Counted from the first letter of the stretch, positions 17,416 to 26,206 are shown. The stretch: DNA of 64,000 nucleotides from Streptomyces sp. NBC_01260 (GCF_036226405.1 NZ_CP108464.1:3658001-3722000), one strand, 5' to 3'. Notes: generated from the sequence alone by a model not told the origin. A program made the numbers and translations.

Positions 17416-18686
17416 GGAAGAGCCTCCGGGGCAGGGAATGAATCAAGAGTGTCAGGGGTGGCGGCCGGGTAGGCCGCCTCGTCGCCGTTGACGATGAGCG
17501 GTCCGCCTGATGTGCGGTCCCGTTCCCGCACGGCGCCCGCTTCGGGCAGCCGCAGGGTGAAGGTGGAGCCCTGTCCCTCCGAGCTCCAGACGGTGACCTC
17601 CCCGCCGTGCGAGGCGGCCACGTGCTTGACGATGGCGAGGCCGAGGCCGGTGCCACCGGTGGCCCGTGAGCGGGCCGGGTCGACGCGGTAGAAGCGTTCG
17701 AAGACCCGCTCGCGGTCCTTCTCCGAGATGCCGATGCCCTGGTCGGTCACCGCTATCTCGATCTCGTCCCCGCCGGACACGGCCACCCGGCGGGCGGCGA
17801 TGCCGACGCGGGTGCGGGCGGGGCTGTAGTTGACGGCGTTCTCGACGAGGTTGCCGAGAGCGGCGGCGAGCTGGCCGCGGTTGCCCCAGATGCGGAGTTC
17901 GGCGGTGCCGCCCGCGGCCATGGTGATCTGTTTGGAGCCGGCCTGCTGCCGGCAGCGGTCGATGGCCTCGGCGACCAGTTCGTCCACCCGGACCGGTTCG
18001 GCGTCCTCCAGCGGGTCGTCGTTCTGCACCCGGGAGAGGTCGATGAGCTCCTGCACGAGGTTGGTGAGCCGGGTCGCCTCGATCTGCATCCGGCCCGCGA
18101 ACCGTTCCACCGCCTCCGGGTCGTCGGAGGCGTCCATGACGGCCTCCGAGAGCAGGGACAGCGCACCGGTCGGGGTCTTGAGCTCATGGCTGACGTTGGC
18201 GACGAAGTCGCGCCGTACCGCTTCGATGCGGCGGGCCTCGGTGAGGTCCTCGACGAGCAGCAGCACCAGCCGGGAGCCCAGCGGGGCGACCCGGGCGGAG
18301 ACCGCGAGGGCCTCGCCCCGGCCGGTGCCGCGCCGCGGGAGGTCCAGTTCGACCTGGCGTATCTCCCCGTCACGGCGGGTGTCCCTGGCCATGTTCAGCA
18401 TCGGTTCGACGGCGAGCCGCCCGCCCCTGACCAGTCCCAGCGCGTACGCGGCGGAGCTGGCCTTGACGACGCCGTCGCTCTCGTCGAGCACGACGGCGGA
18501 GGAGCTGAGCACGGACAGGACCGTGTCGACCCCGGGGGGCAGGGGGGCATTGCTGTCGGGCCGCAGGGAGGTACGCGTCGGCTTCTTCTGGTCGCGCTCG
18601 CTCCAGCGGAACGCCAGCATGGCGATCACACCGGTACACAGCCCGGCGATCGCTGCAGCTGCGGCGACCGCCGCGTTCACGTCCAT
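17412..18686 (-). CDS. phoR: Phosphate sensor histidine kinase PhoR
   Basis: Membrane sensor kinase, 424 residues, partner of PhoP. One N-terminal membrane segment is clear (AVAAAAAIAGLCTGVIAMLAF), followed by a PAS-like region (about 55-150). The HisKA domain has His167 in FVANVSHELKTP. The HATPase domain shows N-box NLVENAVNYSP, G1 DQGIGI and G2 GGTGLGLAIVKH. The short N-terminus with no large external domain is typical of actinobacterial PhoR. It is divergent from phoU across a PHO-box region. Confidence 0.95.
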   Translation of the reverse strand: MDVNAAVAAAAAIAGLCTGVIAMLAFRWSERDQKKPTRTSLRPDSNAPLPPGVDTVLSVLSSSAVVLDESDGVVKASSAAYALGLVRGGRLAVEPMLNMARDTRRDGEIRQVELDLPRRGTGRGEALAVSARVAPLGSRLVLLLVEDLTEARRIEAVRRDFVANVSHELKTPTGALSLLSEAVMDASDDPEAVERFAGRMQIEATRLTNLVQELIDLSRVQNDDPLEDAEPVRVDELVAEAIDRCRQQAGSKQITMAAGGTAELRIWGNRGQLAAALGNLVENAVNYSPARTRVGIAARRVAVSGGDEIEIAVTDQGIGISEKDRERVFERFYRVDPARSRATGGTGLGLAIVKHVAASHGGEVTVWSSEGQGSTFTLRLPEAGAVRERDRTSGGPLIVNGDEAAYPAATPDTLDSFPAPEALP

Positions 18687-18759
18687 GGCTCCAGGTTATG
18701 CGGCCCGGCGGACACTCTCCCAGCCATCCGGGTGCCTCCTCGAACACTCGTCGCCCAGA

Positions 18760-18792
18760 GTTCACCGAGGAGCAAGCACTGGTTCACTTGGC
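18760..18792 (+). promoter_or_regulatory. PHO box (PhoP-binding direct repeats) between phoR and phoU
   Basis: Three contiguous 11-nt units: GTTCACCGAGG (18760-18770), AGCAAGCACTG (18771-18781) and GTTCACTTGGC (18782-18792). The outer two match the Streptomyces PHO consensus G(G/T)TCAYYYR(G/C)G with one mismatch each. The middle unit is degenerate. Binding here would control both divergent genes. Confidence 0.8.
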
Positions 18793-18884
18793 CGGTCGGA
18801 TCCGGACGCGTACCCACGTCACGGTAGGAGCGTGGGGTTCAGAGCTGGCCCCGGCCTCGGTTAAGGACTGGAGAGGGACTTCCC

Positions 18885-19562
18885 ATGCGTGACGCGTACC
18901 ACGAGGAACTCGACTCGATCGGCGAGGGGCTGGTCGAGATGGCCCGGCTCGTCGGGTCGGCGATCGGCCGGGCGACCACGTCCATGCTCGACGCCGATCT
19001 CAAGCTCGCGGAGACCGTGATCGCCGCGGACCAGAAGGTCGACGACCTCCAGCACGACCTGGAGGCCAGGGCCATCGCCCTGCTGGCGCGCCAGCAGCCG
19101 GTGGCGACCGATCTGCGGATCGTGGTCACCTCGCTCCGGATGAGCGCCGACCTGGAGCGCTCGGGCGACCTCGCCCAGCACGTCGCCAAGCTGACCCGGC
19201 TGCGCTTCCCGCAGTCGGCGGTACCGCACGACCTGCACGCCACCATCCTGGAGATGGGGCAGCTGGCGCAGCGCCTGATGGCCAAGGCCGCCGAGGTGAT
19301 CATCACCAAGGACGTCGACCTGGCGCTGCAGCTGGAGCAGGACGACGACGAGATGGACCTGCTGCACCGCACGCTGTTCCAGCACCTGATGGACGACCGG
19401 TGGCAGCACGGCATCGAGACGGCCGTCGATGTGACGCTGCTCGGCCGCTACTACGAGCGGTTCGCCGACCACGCCGTGTCGGTGGCCAAGCGCGTCGTGT
19501 ACCTGGTGACGGGCGAGCACGCGGACGAGATCCAGCAGGCGTCGCCGGTGGAGGGCGCCTAA
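18885..19562 (+). CDS. phoU: PhoU phosphate-signalling regulator
   Basis: A 225-residue protein of two three-helix PhoU domains. It dampens PhoR/PhoP signalling when phosphate is plentiful. The repeated acidic helix signatures are visible (ATDLRIVVTSLRMSADLERSGDLAQH in the first half, LGRYYERFADHAVSVAKR in the second), which include the metal-binding ExxxD-like motifs. It is transcribed away from phoR-phoP with the PHO box in between. Confidence 0.95.
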   Translation: MRDAYHEELDSIGEGLVEMARLVGSAIGRATTSMLDADLKLAETVIAADQKVDDLQHDLEARAIALLARQQPVATDLRIVVTSLRMSADLERSGDLAQHVAKLTRLRFPQSAVPHDLHATILEMGQLAQRLMAKAAEVIITKDVDLALQLEQDDDEMDLLHRTLFQHLMDDRWQHGIETAVDVTLLGRYYERFADHAVSVAKRVVYLVTGEHADEIQQASPVEGA

Positions 19563-19757
19563 GGGCTGTCCCGCAGCCGGAAGCGACGGGCGTACGACGG
19601 CGCACTTCCTCGCAAATGCGTTCCTGCGCGTGTGCGCCGTTGATGCGCCTGCCCGGGTGGGCATGCAATGGGGTGGGGCGGCACGACTTGTCCGTACGCC
19701 CCGGGTCGTGGGCCCCGTGCGGGTGCGCGGCCCTGTCGTACGCCTTGAGGAGGAACC

Positions 19758-19907
19758 ATGGCCGATTCCCCCACGACCGAACCCCAGCAGGAGACACCCG
19801 CCGACGTGGCGCGCGGAGCCCTGCTCGGCGCCTGCGGCTGCGGCTCGGGCTGCGGGTGCGGATGCCAGTCCGGAGCACCGTGCCAGTGCGGCGGCTGCTC
19901 GGGCTGA
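19758..19907 (+). CDS. Cysteine-rich 49-residue protein, metallothionein-like
   Basis: A very short gene with a strong ribosome site (GGAGGAA ending 2 nt before the ATG). The first 25 residues are hydrophilic and acidic. The remaining 24 hold eight cysteines in CxC and CxxC spacings: ACGCGS, GCGCGCQ, PCQCGGC, with Gly and no aromatic residues. Such density is that of small metallothioneins or metal-cluster peptides, but no known bacterial family signature (for example SmtA or MymT) is exact. It is about 195 nt after phoU on the same strand, so control by phosphate or metal is possible. The reading frame and start are visible; the function is inferred. Confidence 0.7.
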   Translation: MADSPTTEPQQETPADVARGALLGACGCGSGCGCGCQSGAPCQCGGCSG

Positions 19908-20024
19908 CGGACGCGGAGCAGCGGGAGGCCCCGCGCGGAGAACGTTCCGCGCGGGAAGCCTGCCGCGTACGACCGTGCGGGGCAGACCGTCCGGGGCAAG
20001 GCCGTGCGGGTCAGGCTGTGCGGG

Positions 20025-21344
20025 TCAGACCGTGCGCTCCACGGTGGGCTCCTGGCCGGTACCGGGCTCGGTGACGGCGGCGGGGCCGCTCTCCACCGTC
20101 AGGCCCGCCCGCGGCAGGTTCCGCATCAGCAGCCAGTACCCGAACGCCGCGACGGTGCCCAGGACCGCGCACATCCCCCAGAGCCACCCGGCCCCGAAGT
20201 GGTCGATCACCACACCGGACATCAGAGGGGCGACGAGCGCGGCGGCGGCCCAGGAGAGCGTGTACATGCCCTGGTAGCGGCCCCGGCCGTGGGCCGGGGA
20301 GAGCTGGACGACCAGGCCGTTCTGCACGGGTGCGTTGACGATCTCGGCGACGGTCCACACGCAGATCGTCAGCGCGTACACGGCGACCGAGCCGGCGAAC
20401 GCGGTCAGCCCGAACCCGTACCCCGCCAGCAGCGACGACACGATGAGCAGCCGGCGCGGGTCGCGGTGCTGGATGAGCCGGGTGACCGGGATCTGGAGCA
20501 CCACGATCATCACGCCGTTGACGGCGATGGCGGTACCGAAGTCGGAGCTGCTGAACCCGTCCGTCCCCATGGCCACCGGCAGCCCCACATACCCCTGCTG
20601 GAAGATCAGGGCGATGACGAAGGACAGCCCGACGACGCCCATGAACCGCCCGTCGCGCAGCACCGTGCCGAGCCGCACATCATCGGCGCCCGAGGCGCCC
20701 GAGGCGCCCGAGGCGTCCGAGGCGCCGGCAACCGCGCGCGGGGCCTTCTCCGGGCGGGACTCCGGCACCTTCATGAAGACGACGACGGCGCAGAGCAGGG
20801 TCATCACCGCCTCGCCGACGAAGCCGGCGAGATAGCTGTACTCGGCGACGAACCCGGCACCGGCCGAGGAGACCGCGAAGCCCAGGTTGATCGCCCAGTA
20901 GTTGAGCGAGAAGGCCCGGACCCGGTCCTTCGCCGGGACGATGTCGGCGATCATCGCCTGGACGGCGGGGCGGGAGGCATTGCTCGACATGCCGACGAAG
21001 AAGGCGACCCCGGCGATGGCCACCGGATGGACCATGAAGCCGAGCACCGCCACCGATACGGCCGTCGAGACCTGCGCGACGAGCATCGTGGGCCGCCGCC
21101 CGAACCGGTCGGTCATCACCCCGGCCCCGAGCGAGGAGACGACCCCGCCGAGCCCGTGCAGGGCGGCGACCAGACCGGCGTACGAGGCGGAGTAGCCCCG
21201 GTCCAGGGTCAGGTACAGGGCCATGAACGTGGCGACGAACGCCCCGAGCCGGTTGACCAGGGTGCTGGTCCACAGCCACCAGAACTCCCTGGGGAGACCG
21301 GAGACGGTGTCACGGGTGGCCCGTCCGAGACCGGCGACAGACAT
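20025..21344 (-). CDS. MFS transporter
   Basis: A 439-residue major facilitator with about twelve membrane helices. The loop 2-3 motif is GVMTDRFGRRPTM, and a central hydrophilic loop contains repeated Ala-Ser-Gly units (ASDASGASGASGA). It resembles DHA1/DHA2-type multidrug exporters. The ATG at 21344 is preceded by GGGGGGA. A longer frame reaching 22163 is a shadow of gpmA. The substrate is unknown. Confidence 0.85.
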   Translation of the reverse strand: MSVAGLGRATRDTVSGLPREFWWLWTSTLVNRLGAFVATFMALYLTLDRGYSASYAGLVAALHGLGGVVSSLGAGVMTDRFGRRPTMLVAQVSTAVSVAVLGFMVHPVAIAGVAFFVGMSSNASRPAVQAMIADIVPAKDRVRAFSLNYWAINLGFAVSSAGAGFVAEYSYLAGFVGEAVMTLLCAVVVFMKVPESRPEKAPRAVAGASDASGASGASGADDVRLGTVLRDGRFMGVVGLSFVIALIFQQGYVGLPVAMGTDGFSSSDFGTAIAVNGVMIVVLQIPVTRLIQHRDPRRLLIVSSLLAGYGFGLTAFAGSVAVYALTICVWTVAEIVNAPVQNGLVVQLSPAHGRGRYQGMYTLSWAAAALVAPLMSGVVIDHFGAGWLWGMCAVLGTVAAFGYWLLMRNLPRAGLTVESGPAAVTEPGTGQEPTVERTV

Positions 21345-21575
21345 GCGGGTTCCCCCCGGGACGTAAGGAATCGGATCAAGGAATCGGATCGGCGACGGTA
21401 AGAGGCCCGCCGCCGATCCGAACATTACGAACCTCGGATTCCGCCCTGCCACTCGATTGACGGCTGCCGTCAATCGGAGCCGCTCCGGCTCCCCGGACCG
21501 GCCCGCTCCCCGCCCCGCTGTCCGCCCTGTGGCCGGGCGCGCGCGGCCCACACGGGTTCGATTACGCTCGGGCTC

Positions 21576-22337
21576 ATGGCCGACGCACCGTACAAGCTGA
21601 TCCTCCTCCGCCACGGCGAGAGCGAATGGAACGCGAAGAACCTGTTCACCGGATGGGTGGACGTCAACCTCACCGAGAAGGGCGAGAAGGAGGCGGTCCG
21701 CGGCGGTGAGCTGATCAAGGACGCCGGCCTGCTCCCCGATGTGCTGCACACCTCCCTCCAGAAGCGCGCCATCCGCACCGCCCAGCTCGCGCTGGAGTCC
21801 GCGGACCGCCACTGGATTCCCGTCCACCGCTCCTGGCGGCTGAACGAGCGCCACTACGGCGCCCTCCAGGGCAAGGACAAGGCGCAGACGCTCGCCGAGT
21901 TCGGCGAGGAGCAGTTCATGCTCTGGCGCCGCTCGTACGACACCCCGCCGCCGGAGCTCGCGGACGGCAGCGAGTTCTCGCAGAGCGACGACGCGCGCTA
22001 CGCGACGATCCCGCCGGAGCTGCGCCCGCGCACCGAGTGCCTCAAGGACGTCGTCGTCCGCATGCTGCCGTACTGGTACGACGGCATCGTCCCGGACCTG
22101 CTGGCCGGCCGCACGGTCCTGGTCGCCGCGCACGGCAACAGCCTCCGGGCCCTGGTCAAGCACCTCGACGGCGTCTCCGACGCCGACATCGCGGGCCTGA
22201 ACATCCCGACCGGCATCCCGCTCGCGTACGAACTGGACGCGGACTTCCGCCCGTTGAAGCCGGGCGGCACCTACCTCGACCCGGACGCGGCGAAGGCCGC
22301 CATCGAGGCCGTGAAGAACCAGGGCAAGAAGAAGTAG
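21576..22337 (+). CDS. gpmA: 2,3-bisphosphoglycerate-dependent phosphoglycerate mutase
   Basis: Glycolytic enzyme interconverting 3- and 2-phosphoglycerate through a phospho-His intermediate; 253 residues. The histidine phosphatase motif RHGESEWN places the catalytic His at 13. [10 protein letters not shown], the acid/base Glu region and the second catalytic His in [15 protein letters not shown] are present. The C-terminal tail ends in lysines as in the family. It is monocistronic and followed by a hairpin with T4. Confidence 0.96.
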   Translation: MADAPYKLILLRHGESEWNAKNLFTGWVDVNLTEKGEKEAVRGGELIKDAGLLPDVLHTSLQKRAIRTAQLALESADRHWIPVHRSWRLNERHYGALQGKDKAQTLAEFGEEQFMLWRRSYDTPPPELADGSEFSQSDDARYATIPPELRPRTECLKDVVVRMLPYWYDGIVPDLLAGRTVLVAAHGNSLRALVKHLDGVSDADIAGLNIPTGIPLAYELDADFRPLKPGGTYLDPDAAKAAIEAVKNQGKKK

Positions 22338-22348
22338 CCTTCGTGATC

Positions 22349-22391
22349 ATGCCCCCTACCTGCGCTTACGGCGTGGGGCGGGGGCATTTTC
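22349..22391 (+). terminator. Rho-independent terminator of gpmA
   Basis: ATGCCCCC at 22349-22356 pairs with GGGGGCAT at 22380-22387, with a GC-rich inner loop and TTTT directly after. It lies 12 nt past the gpmA stop. Confidence 0.75.
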
Positions 22392-22725
22392 ATGGCCTGG
22401 GCCCACTGTGGGACCTCAGCGCGGCGAATCCTGCGGCGGTCGAAGTGCCTGCCCGAGTGCCTCAACTGCGCCTCCCGGGTCCGATGATGCCCATCGCTAC
22501 GATTTTCCTCCGCTTGAGCCACTGCTTGATCCACTGGGTGGGCCCGGGCGGGCGCGCCCCGGCCCTGACGCGGAGTCTCCCGCCCCATCGGTCACACGGC
22601 GCAAGCAGCGGGCCGCAGGCGGCGGGAGACCAGCGCGCCGAGCCGCTGGACGGGCGCCCCGCCCACCAGGACCCCCGGTACGGCACAGGGCGACGGGAAG
22701 CGGTCCTCCGCTAGGTTCTGCTCTC
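22392..22725. other. Gene-free spacer after gpmA
   Basis: About 330 nt with open frames on both strands but no ribosome site, signature or codon pattern that supports a gene. Promoter elements for the next gene are not obvious. Confidence 0.4.
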
Positions 22726-23577
22726 ATGTCCGAACAGACGGCCGATCACGGCTCCATCATCGATGCCATCGTCAGCAACAGCGGCCGCTGCACGCTGCCG
22801 TACCAACAGGCCCACCGCGGCGAGGCCTTCGGGACGGCGTTCTGGTTCAACGATCTCCTCTCCGAGGACGACGACGGGAACGCGACGTACCGCCAGTACC
22901 TCCTGACCGCGGGGGCGCTGACCCGCTACGACCTTGCCGAGATACGGCTGCGGCCCGGCCTGTCCGAGTCCGCCATGAGCGCCGGTGCCCTGATGATGCT
23001 GCGGTTCCAGGAGGGCTGGATCCCCCTCGGTGACTCCGGTGTCTCGGTGCTGCCCACCGACGTGCTGCACGCCCTCGCGCGCCGGAAGAAATGGGCCTGG
23101 GCGACCGACGAGATCACCGACGGGATGGCCGCGACGGCCGAGGACATCGCCCGGCTGGGTGACGCTCCGGTAGCGGCGTACGTGCTCGGCCACGACGTGG
23201 GGCCCGACCGTACGCAACGGGAACAGGCCGTGATCGTCGGGAAGGTCGTGCGGAGCGGCGACCATGGGGGCTTCGTATGGGACGGCCGTGTTCCCCAGGG
23301 CTGTGCCGGGGCGCCGGTCTTCGTCGGACTCCAGCTGGAGGGACGCCGGTTCAAACTGGTCTGCCTCGGTGTCCTGCTGCCGGGCGAGGGCGGGAGTGAG
23401 GGCGGAAGTGAGGGCGGGAATGAGGGCGGGAATGAGGGCGACGGCGACGGGCCCCGGCACCCCGTCGCCACCTTCGACCGTATCCGGACCGCTGTACGGG
23501 GACTGTCCGAGGCGTCCGCCTCCGGGGCCGGCACCGCGCCGGCCGCCAAGTCGCGCTGGTGGCACGGCCGGAGGTGA
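22726..23577 (+). CDS. Trypsin-fold-like protein lacking the catalytic Ser (unknown function)
   Basis: A 283-residue cytoplasmic protein. The segment QGCAGAPVFVG sits where trypsin-like peptidases have the G(D)SG(G)P active-site loop, but Ala replaces Ser. An earlier GEAFGTAFWF could be the strand before the catalytic His, which is also not evident. This suggests a pseudo-protease scaffold; the similarity is short and the call tentative. Near the end four 12-nt repeats encode GGSEGGSEGGNEGGNE. The ATG at 22726 is chosen because codons upstream have no family-like content. It precedes a small two-gene pair by 57 nt. Confidence 0.6.
   Translation: MSEQTADHGSIIDAIVSNSGRCTLPYQQAHRGEAFGTAFWFNDLLSEDDDGNATYRQYLLTAGALTRYDLAEIRLRPGLSESAMSAGALMMLRFQEGWIPLGDSGVSVLPTDVLHALARRKKWAWATDEITDGMAATAEDIARLGDAPVAAYVLGHDVGPDRTQREQAVIVGKVVRSGDHGGFVWDGRVPQGCAGAPVFVGLQLEGRRFKLVCLGVLLPGEGGSEGGSEGGNEGGNEGDGDGPRHPVATFDRIRTAVRGLSEASASGAGTAPAAKSRWWHGRR
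23389..23436 (+). repeat. Four tandem 12-nt repeats inside a coding region
   Basis: GGCGGGAGTGAG, GGCGGAAGTGAG, GGCGGGAATGAG and GGCGGGAATGAG stand head to tail and encode a Gly-Gly-Ser/Asn-Glu linker. In-frame copy-number change between strains is likely. Confidence 0.9.
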
Positions 23578-23634
23578 CGGCCCGTACCCGTCGTCGTACT
23601 CTGTGGCGCATGCGGGGAGATCGGGAGAGCGGCC

Positions 23635-23883
23635 ATGGGTGAGCCTCTGAAGACCTTTGTCGGCGGTGCCGAGGTCGAGGTGCCCAACAGCATCCCGGCC
23701 ATCCGCGTCGCCCTGCCCGAGGCGAGACGCGAGGAGTTCGACCGTGCCATCAACGAGGCCGGGGTGCAGGAGATCCAGGCCGTGATGCGGCACTGGATGC
23801 TGGAGGCCGTGCCCGATCCCGAGGCCGAACGGATTCTGGACCGGCTGGCGCGCGACGAGGCCGAGAGGCGGAGCGTCGCTTGA
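23635..23883 (+). CDS. Small antitoxin-like protein of a two-gene pair
   Basis: An 82-residue acidic protein (MGEPLKTFVGG...) with predicted helices rich in Glu and Arg, ending in AERILDRLARDEAERRS. It overlaps the next small gene by 3 nt (TTGA). The order of short acidic protein first, short ParE/RelE-size protein second, is that of type II toxin-antitoxin modules, though no named antitoxin DNA-binding fold is recognised. The call rests on size, overlap and the partner. Confidence 0.6.
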   Translation: MGEPLKTFVGGAEVEVPNSIPAIRVALPEARREEFDRAINEAGVQEIQAVMRHWMLEAVPDPEAERILDRLARDEAERRSVA

Positions 23884-24122
23884 GCTTCCGGATCTCCTAC
23901 GCACCGCCCGCCGATGACACCCTGGCCAAGATGCCGGACGGCGACGCCTTCCGCGACGAGATGGCGCGTTCCCTGGGGCGCGAGCCCTACGGTCACGGGT
24001 CGTCCGCCGTCAAGGAGGAGCACGATCGCCGCGAGGCCACCGTCGCCGGGGCGATCGTGCTCTATTACGTCTCCGGGTCGGTCCTGACCGTCACCGTGGT
24101 GCGGCTCGTCCCGCTGCCCTGA
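23880..24122 (+). CDS. RelE/ParE-like small protein (putative toxin)
   Basis: An 80-residue protein starting at TTG inside the stop of the preceding gene. The pattern MSFRISYAPPADDTLAKMP followed by VLYYVSGSVLTVTVVRLV fits the RelE/ParE beta-sheet outline (N-terminal strand and helix, C-terminal strands ending in a VRLV-like strand). The usual catalytic basic residues of RelE are not clearly placed, so the toxic activity (ribosome-dependent mRNA cleavage or gyrase poisoning) is only suggested. It is convergent with a lipoprotein gene, with 7 nt between the stops. Confidence 0.55.
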   Translation: MSFRISYAPPADDTLAKMPDGDAFRDEMARSLGREPYGHGSSAVKEEHDRREATVAGAIVLYYVSGSVLTVTVVRLVPLP

Positions 24123-24129
24123 CCGGGGC

Positions 24130-24909
24130 TCAGGCCAGCTTGGCGACCTGCGCGTCGATCACGGCGGTCGGCAGCTCGAAGTCGCCGCCGGAGGAGGCCG
24201 CGGCCAGGTTGAGCGCGGTGAACGAGGCGACCGTGGCGCCCTGGCGGACCTGCACGAGCTTCATCGTGCTCTTCTCGCCGTCCGATTCGATGGTCACCGT
24301 CCAACCGGCGGCGTCCTCACCGCCCTTGACCTGCTCCTCCGCGATCTTGACGATCTGCTGCTTGGTTCCGGCCGCCTTCATCGTGAAGCCGGACGCGCAC
24401 CCGGTCGCCGCGGTCCGCAGGGCGGCCACCGACTCCTCGGCGCCCTTGCCCTCGTAGGAGGAGAGCGTGGTGAGCGTCGTCGTGATGTCGAAGGCGGCCT
24501 TGAACGCCTCCTCGGGGTCGGCGCTGTCCTTGTCGGCGCCCTTCTTCGGCTCGCTGACCACCTTGCGCTGGGTGGACGCGACGGGCGTACCGGCCTTGGC
24601 GCCCATCAGGGCGTCGGAGAAGGCATCACAGGCGGCCTTGTCCGCGGTGACGTCGCCGGCCGAAACGGTGTCGGCGGGACCGGCCTTGGCGACCTTGTGG
24701 CCCTTGACGTCGCCCTGGGCGAGGGAGGCCTTCTCCAGCTCGGCGGCGGTCAGCGCCTTGGCGGCGGGCTTGGCCGAAGCGGTCGCGTCCGCCTTGCCCT
24801 TGTTGCCGCTGTCCTGGTCCGCCGAGTCCGAACCGCAGGCCGCGGCGAGCAGGGCCAGGGACATCACGGTGGCGGCAACAGCGGTACGGCGTATGGCAGT
24901 GGGTCGCAT
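24130..24909 (-). CDS. Putative lipoprotein (PknH extracellular-domain-like)
   Basis: A 259-residue lipoprotein: signal peptide MRPTAIRRTAVAATVMSLALL and lipobox LAAAC. A short Ser/Asp/Lys linker is followed by a mixed alpha/beta domain of about 190 residues (LTAAELEKASLAQGDVKG..., a Cys in KAACDAF and another in AATGCASGF, probably a disulfide). The pattern resembles the sensor domains of mycobacterial PknH and related lipoproteins. The ligand is unknown. The ATG at 24909 gives a proper signal peptide; the longer frame to 25320 does not. Confidence 0.75.
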   Translation of the reverse strand: MRPTAIRRTAVAATVMSLALLAAACGSDSADQDSGNKGKADATASAKPAAKALTAAELEKASLAQGDVKGHKVAKAGPADTVSAGDVTADKAACDAFSDALMGAKAGTPVASTQRKVVSEPKKGADKDSADPEEAFKAAFDITTTLTTLSSYEGKGAEESVAALRTAATGCASGFTMKAAGTKQQIVKIAEEQVKGGEDAAGWTVTIESDGEKSTMKLVQVRQGATVASFTALNLAAASSGGDFELPTAVIDAQVAKLA

Positions 24910-25052
24910 GGCCCATCCTTCTGTATCAGGTTGTTTCGCCCGCACGAAAGCAGCCGCCGCCGGGTTCGGCGCGGCCGGGGGAAGATCGTGGGGGTACGCC
25001 AACTCTATGAGCCGTCCGTGGTTTGGCAATCCGTCAGACCGGGCATCGCCCC

Positions 25053-25075
25053 TGATCGTGACTACGTCGTGATCA
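25053..25075. promoter_or_regulatory. Imperfect palindrome upstream of the phosphotransferase gene
   Basis: TGATCGTGAC-TAC-GTCGTGATCA is symmetrical apart from two central mismatched pairs. It lies about 80 nt before the plus-strand gene and 145 nt before the divergent lipoprotein gene. It could be an operator; no cognate regulator is adjacent. Confidence 0.35.
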
Positions 25076-25156
25076 CTCCGGGCCCGCTCTGAGCTGGCCG
25101 TTCGCACCGGCCGGCAGCGAGGCGTTCCGGGGTGGCCACCCGAAGGGGGTCCGCTG

Positions 25157-26173
25157 ATGCCGATCGATTCCGCCCTGTCCGCCGTACTCGGTTCCGTGAA
25201 TGTGCCACCGGAGCTGATCGCCTCGTACGACCCGCTCACCGGAGGCACGTACAACACCGTCACCCGGGTCGGGCTCACCGACGGCCGGGAGTGGGTGGTG
25301 AAGACCCCGCCACCCGCCACCGCCGGGACCCATCTCGGTTACGAGCGCGACCTGTTGGTCAACGAGGTCGCCTTCTACACCGCGGCGGCCGGCCTGGCCG
25401 AGGAGACCGCGGTCCCCCGCGTCGTGCACAGCGGGCTCGACCCGGCCGCCCCCGAGGGCGCGTACGTGATCATGACGGCGTGTCCCGGGCGGCCCTGGCA
25501 CGAGGTCACCGACACGATGGCCGACGGCGAGGAGCAGCGGTTGCGCGGTGATCTCGGCCGGGCCGTCGGCCGCCTGCACACCGCCCCGGCACCCGGCGGA
25601 TTCGGCTACCCGTCGGCGGCCCTGGCCCCGTTGGCGCCCACCTGGCGCCGCGCGTTCACCACGATGACGGACGCCGTGCTGGCCGACGCGCTGTCCTACG
25701 CGGCGCGGCTGCCGCGCGCGGCGCCGGACATCCGCGGAGTGCTCGGCGCCGCCTCGTACGTACTGGACGACGTCACGCGCCCCGCCCTGGTCCACTTCGA
25801 CCTGTGGCAGGGCAACATCCTGGTCACCGGGGAGCCGGGGGCGCGGCGGATCGGCGGGATCATCGACGGGGAGCGGATGTTCTGGGGCGACCCGGCCGCC
25901 GACTTCGTCTCGCTCGCCCTCTTCGGGGACATCGAGGAGGACAAGGACTTCCTGGCCGGTTACGCGTCGGCCGCGGGCGGTCCGGTGGAGTTCGACGACT
26001 CGCTGCGGCTGCGGCTCGCGCTGTACCGCTCGTACCTCTACCTGATCATGCTGGTGGAGACCATGCCCCGCAAGACGGCCGGGGCGGACCTGGAGTGGAC
26101 GTGGACCGAGGTGGCGCCGCGGCTCGAAGCGGCCCTCGGCGAGGTGGAGTCGGCGCTGCGGGCACGGGGGTGA
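25157..26173 (+). CDS. Aminoglycoside phosphotransferase-fold kinase
   Basis: A 338-residue APH/choline-kinase-like protein. The nucleotide Lys lies in REWVVKTPP, the catalytic loop is HFDLWQGNIL (HxDxxxxN), and the metal Asp is in GGIIDGERMFWGDPAADF. This fold covers antibiotic, homoserine, fructosamine and other small-molecule kinases. No specific match to a resistance enzyme is evident, so the substrate is open. AAGGGGGT at 25143-25150 serves as ribosome site. Confidence 0.85.
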   Translation: MPIDSALSAVLGSVNVPPELIASYDPLTGGTYNTVTRVGLTDGREWVVKTPPPATAGTHLGYERDLLVNEVAFYTAAAGLAEETAVPRVVHSGLDPAAPEGAYVIMTACPGRPWHEVTDTMADGEEQRLRGDLGRAVGRLHTAPAPGGFGYPSAALAPLAPTWRRAFTTMTDAVLADALSYAARLPRAAPDIRGVLGAASYVLDDVTRPALVHFDLWQGNILVTGEPGARRIGGIIDGERMFWGDPAADFVSLALFGDIEEDKDFLAGYASAAGGPVEFDDSLRLRLALYRSYLYLIMLVETMPRKTAGADLEWTWTEVAPRLEAALGEVESALRARG

Positions 26174-26206
26174 CCGCAGCGCCGACGGCTCGGGACGCCG
26201 GTGTCG

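Noticed and set aside
23389..23436. A CRISPR-like array
   Set aside because: The 12-nt units are tandem without spacers and lie in frame inside a gene.
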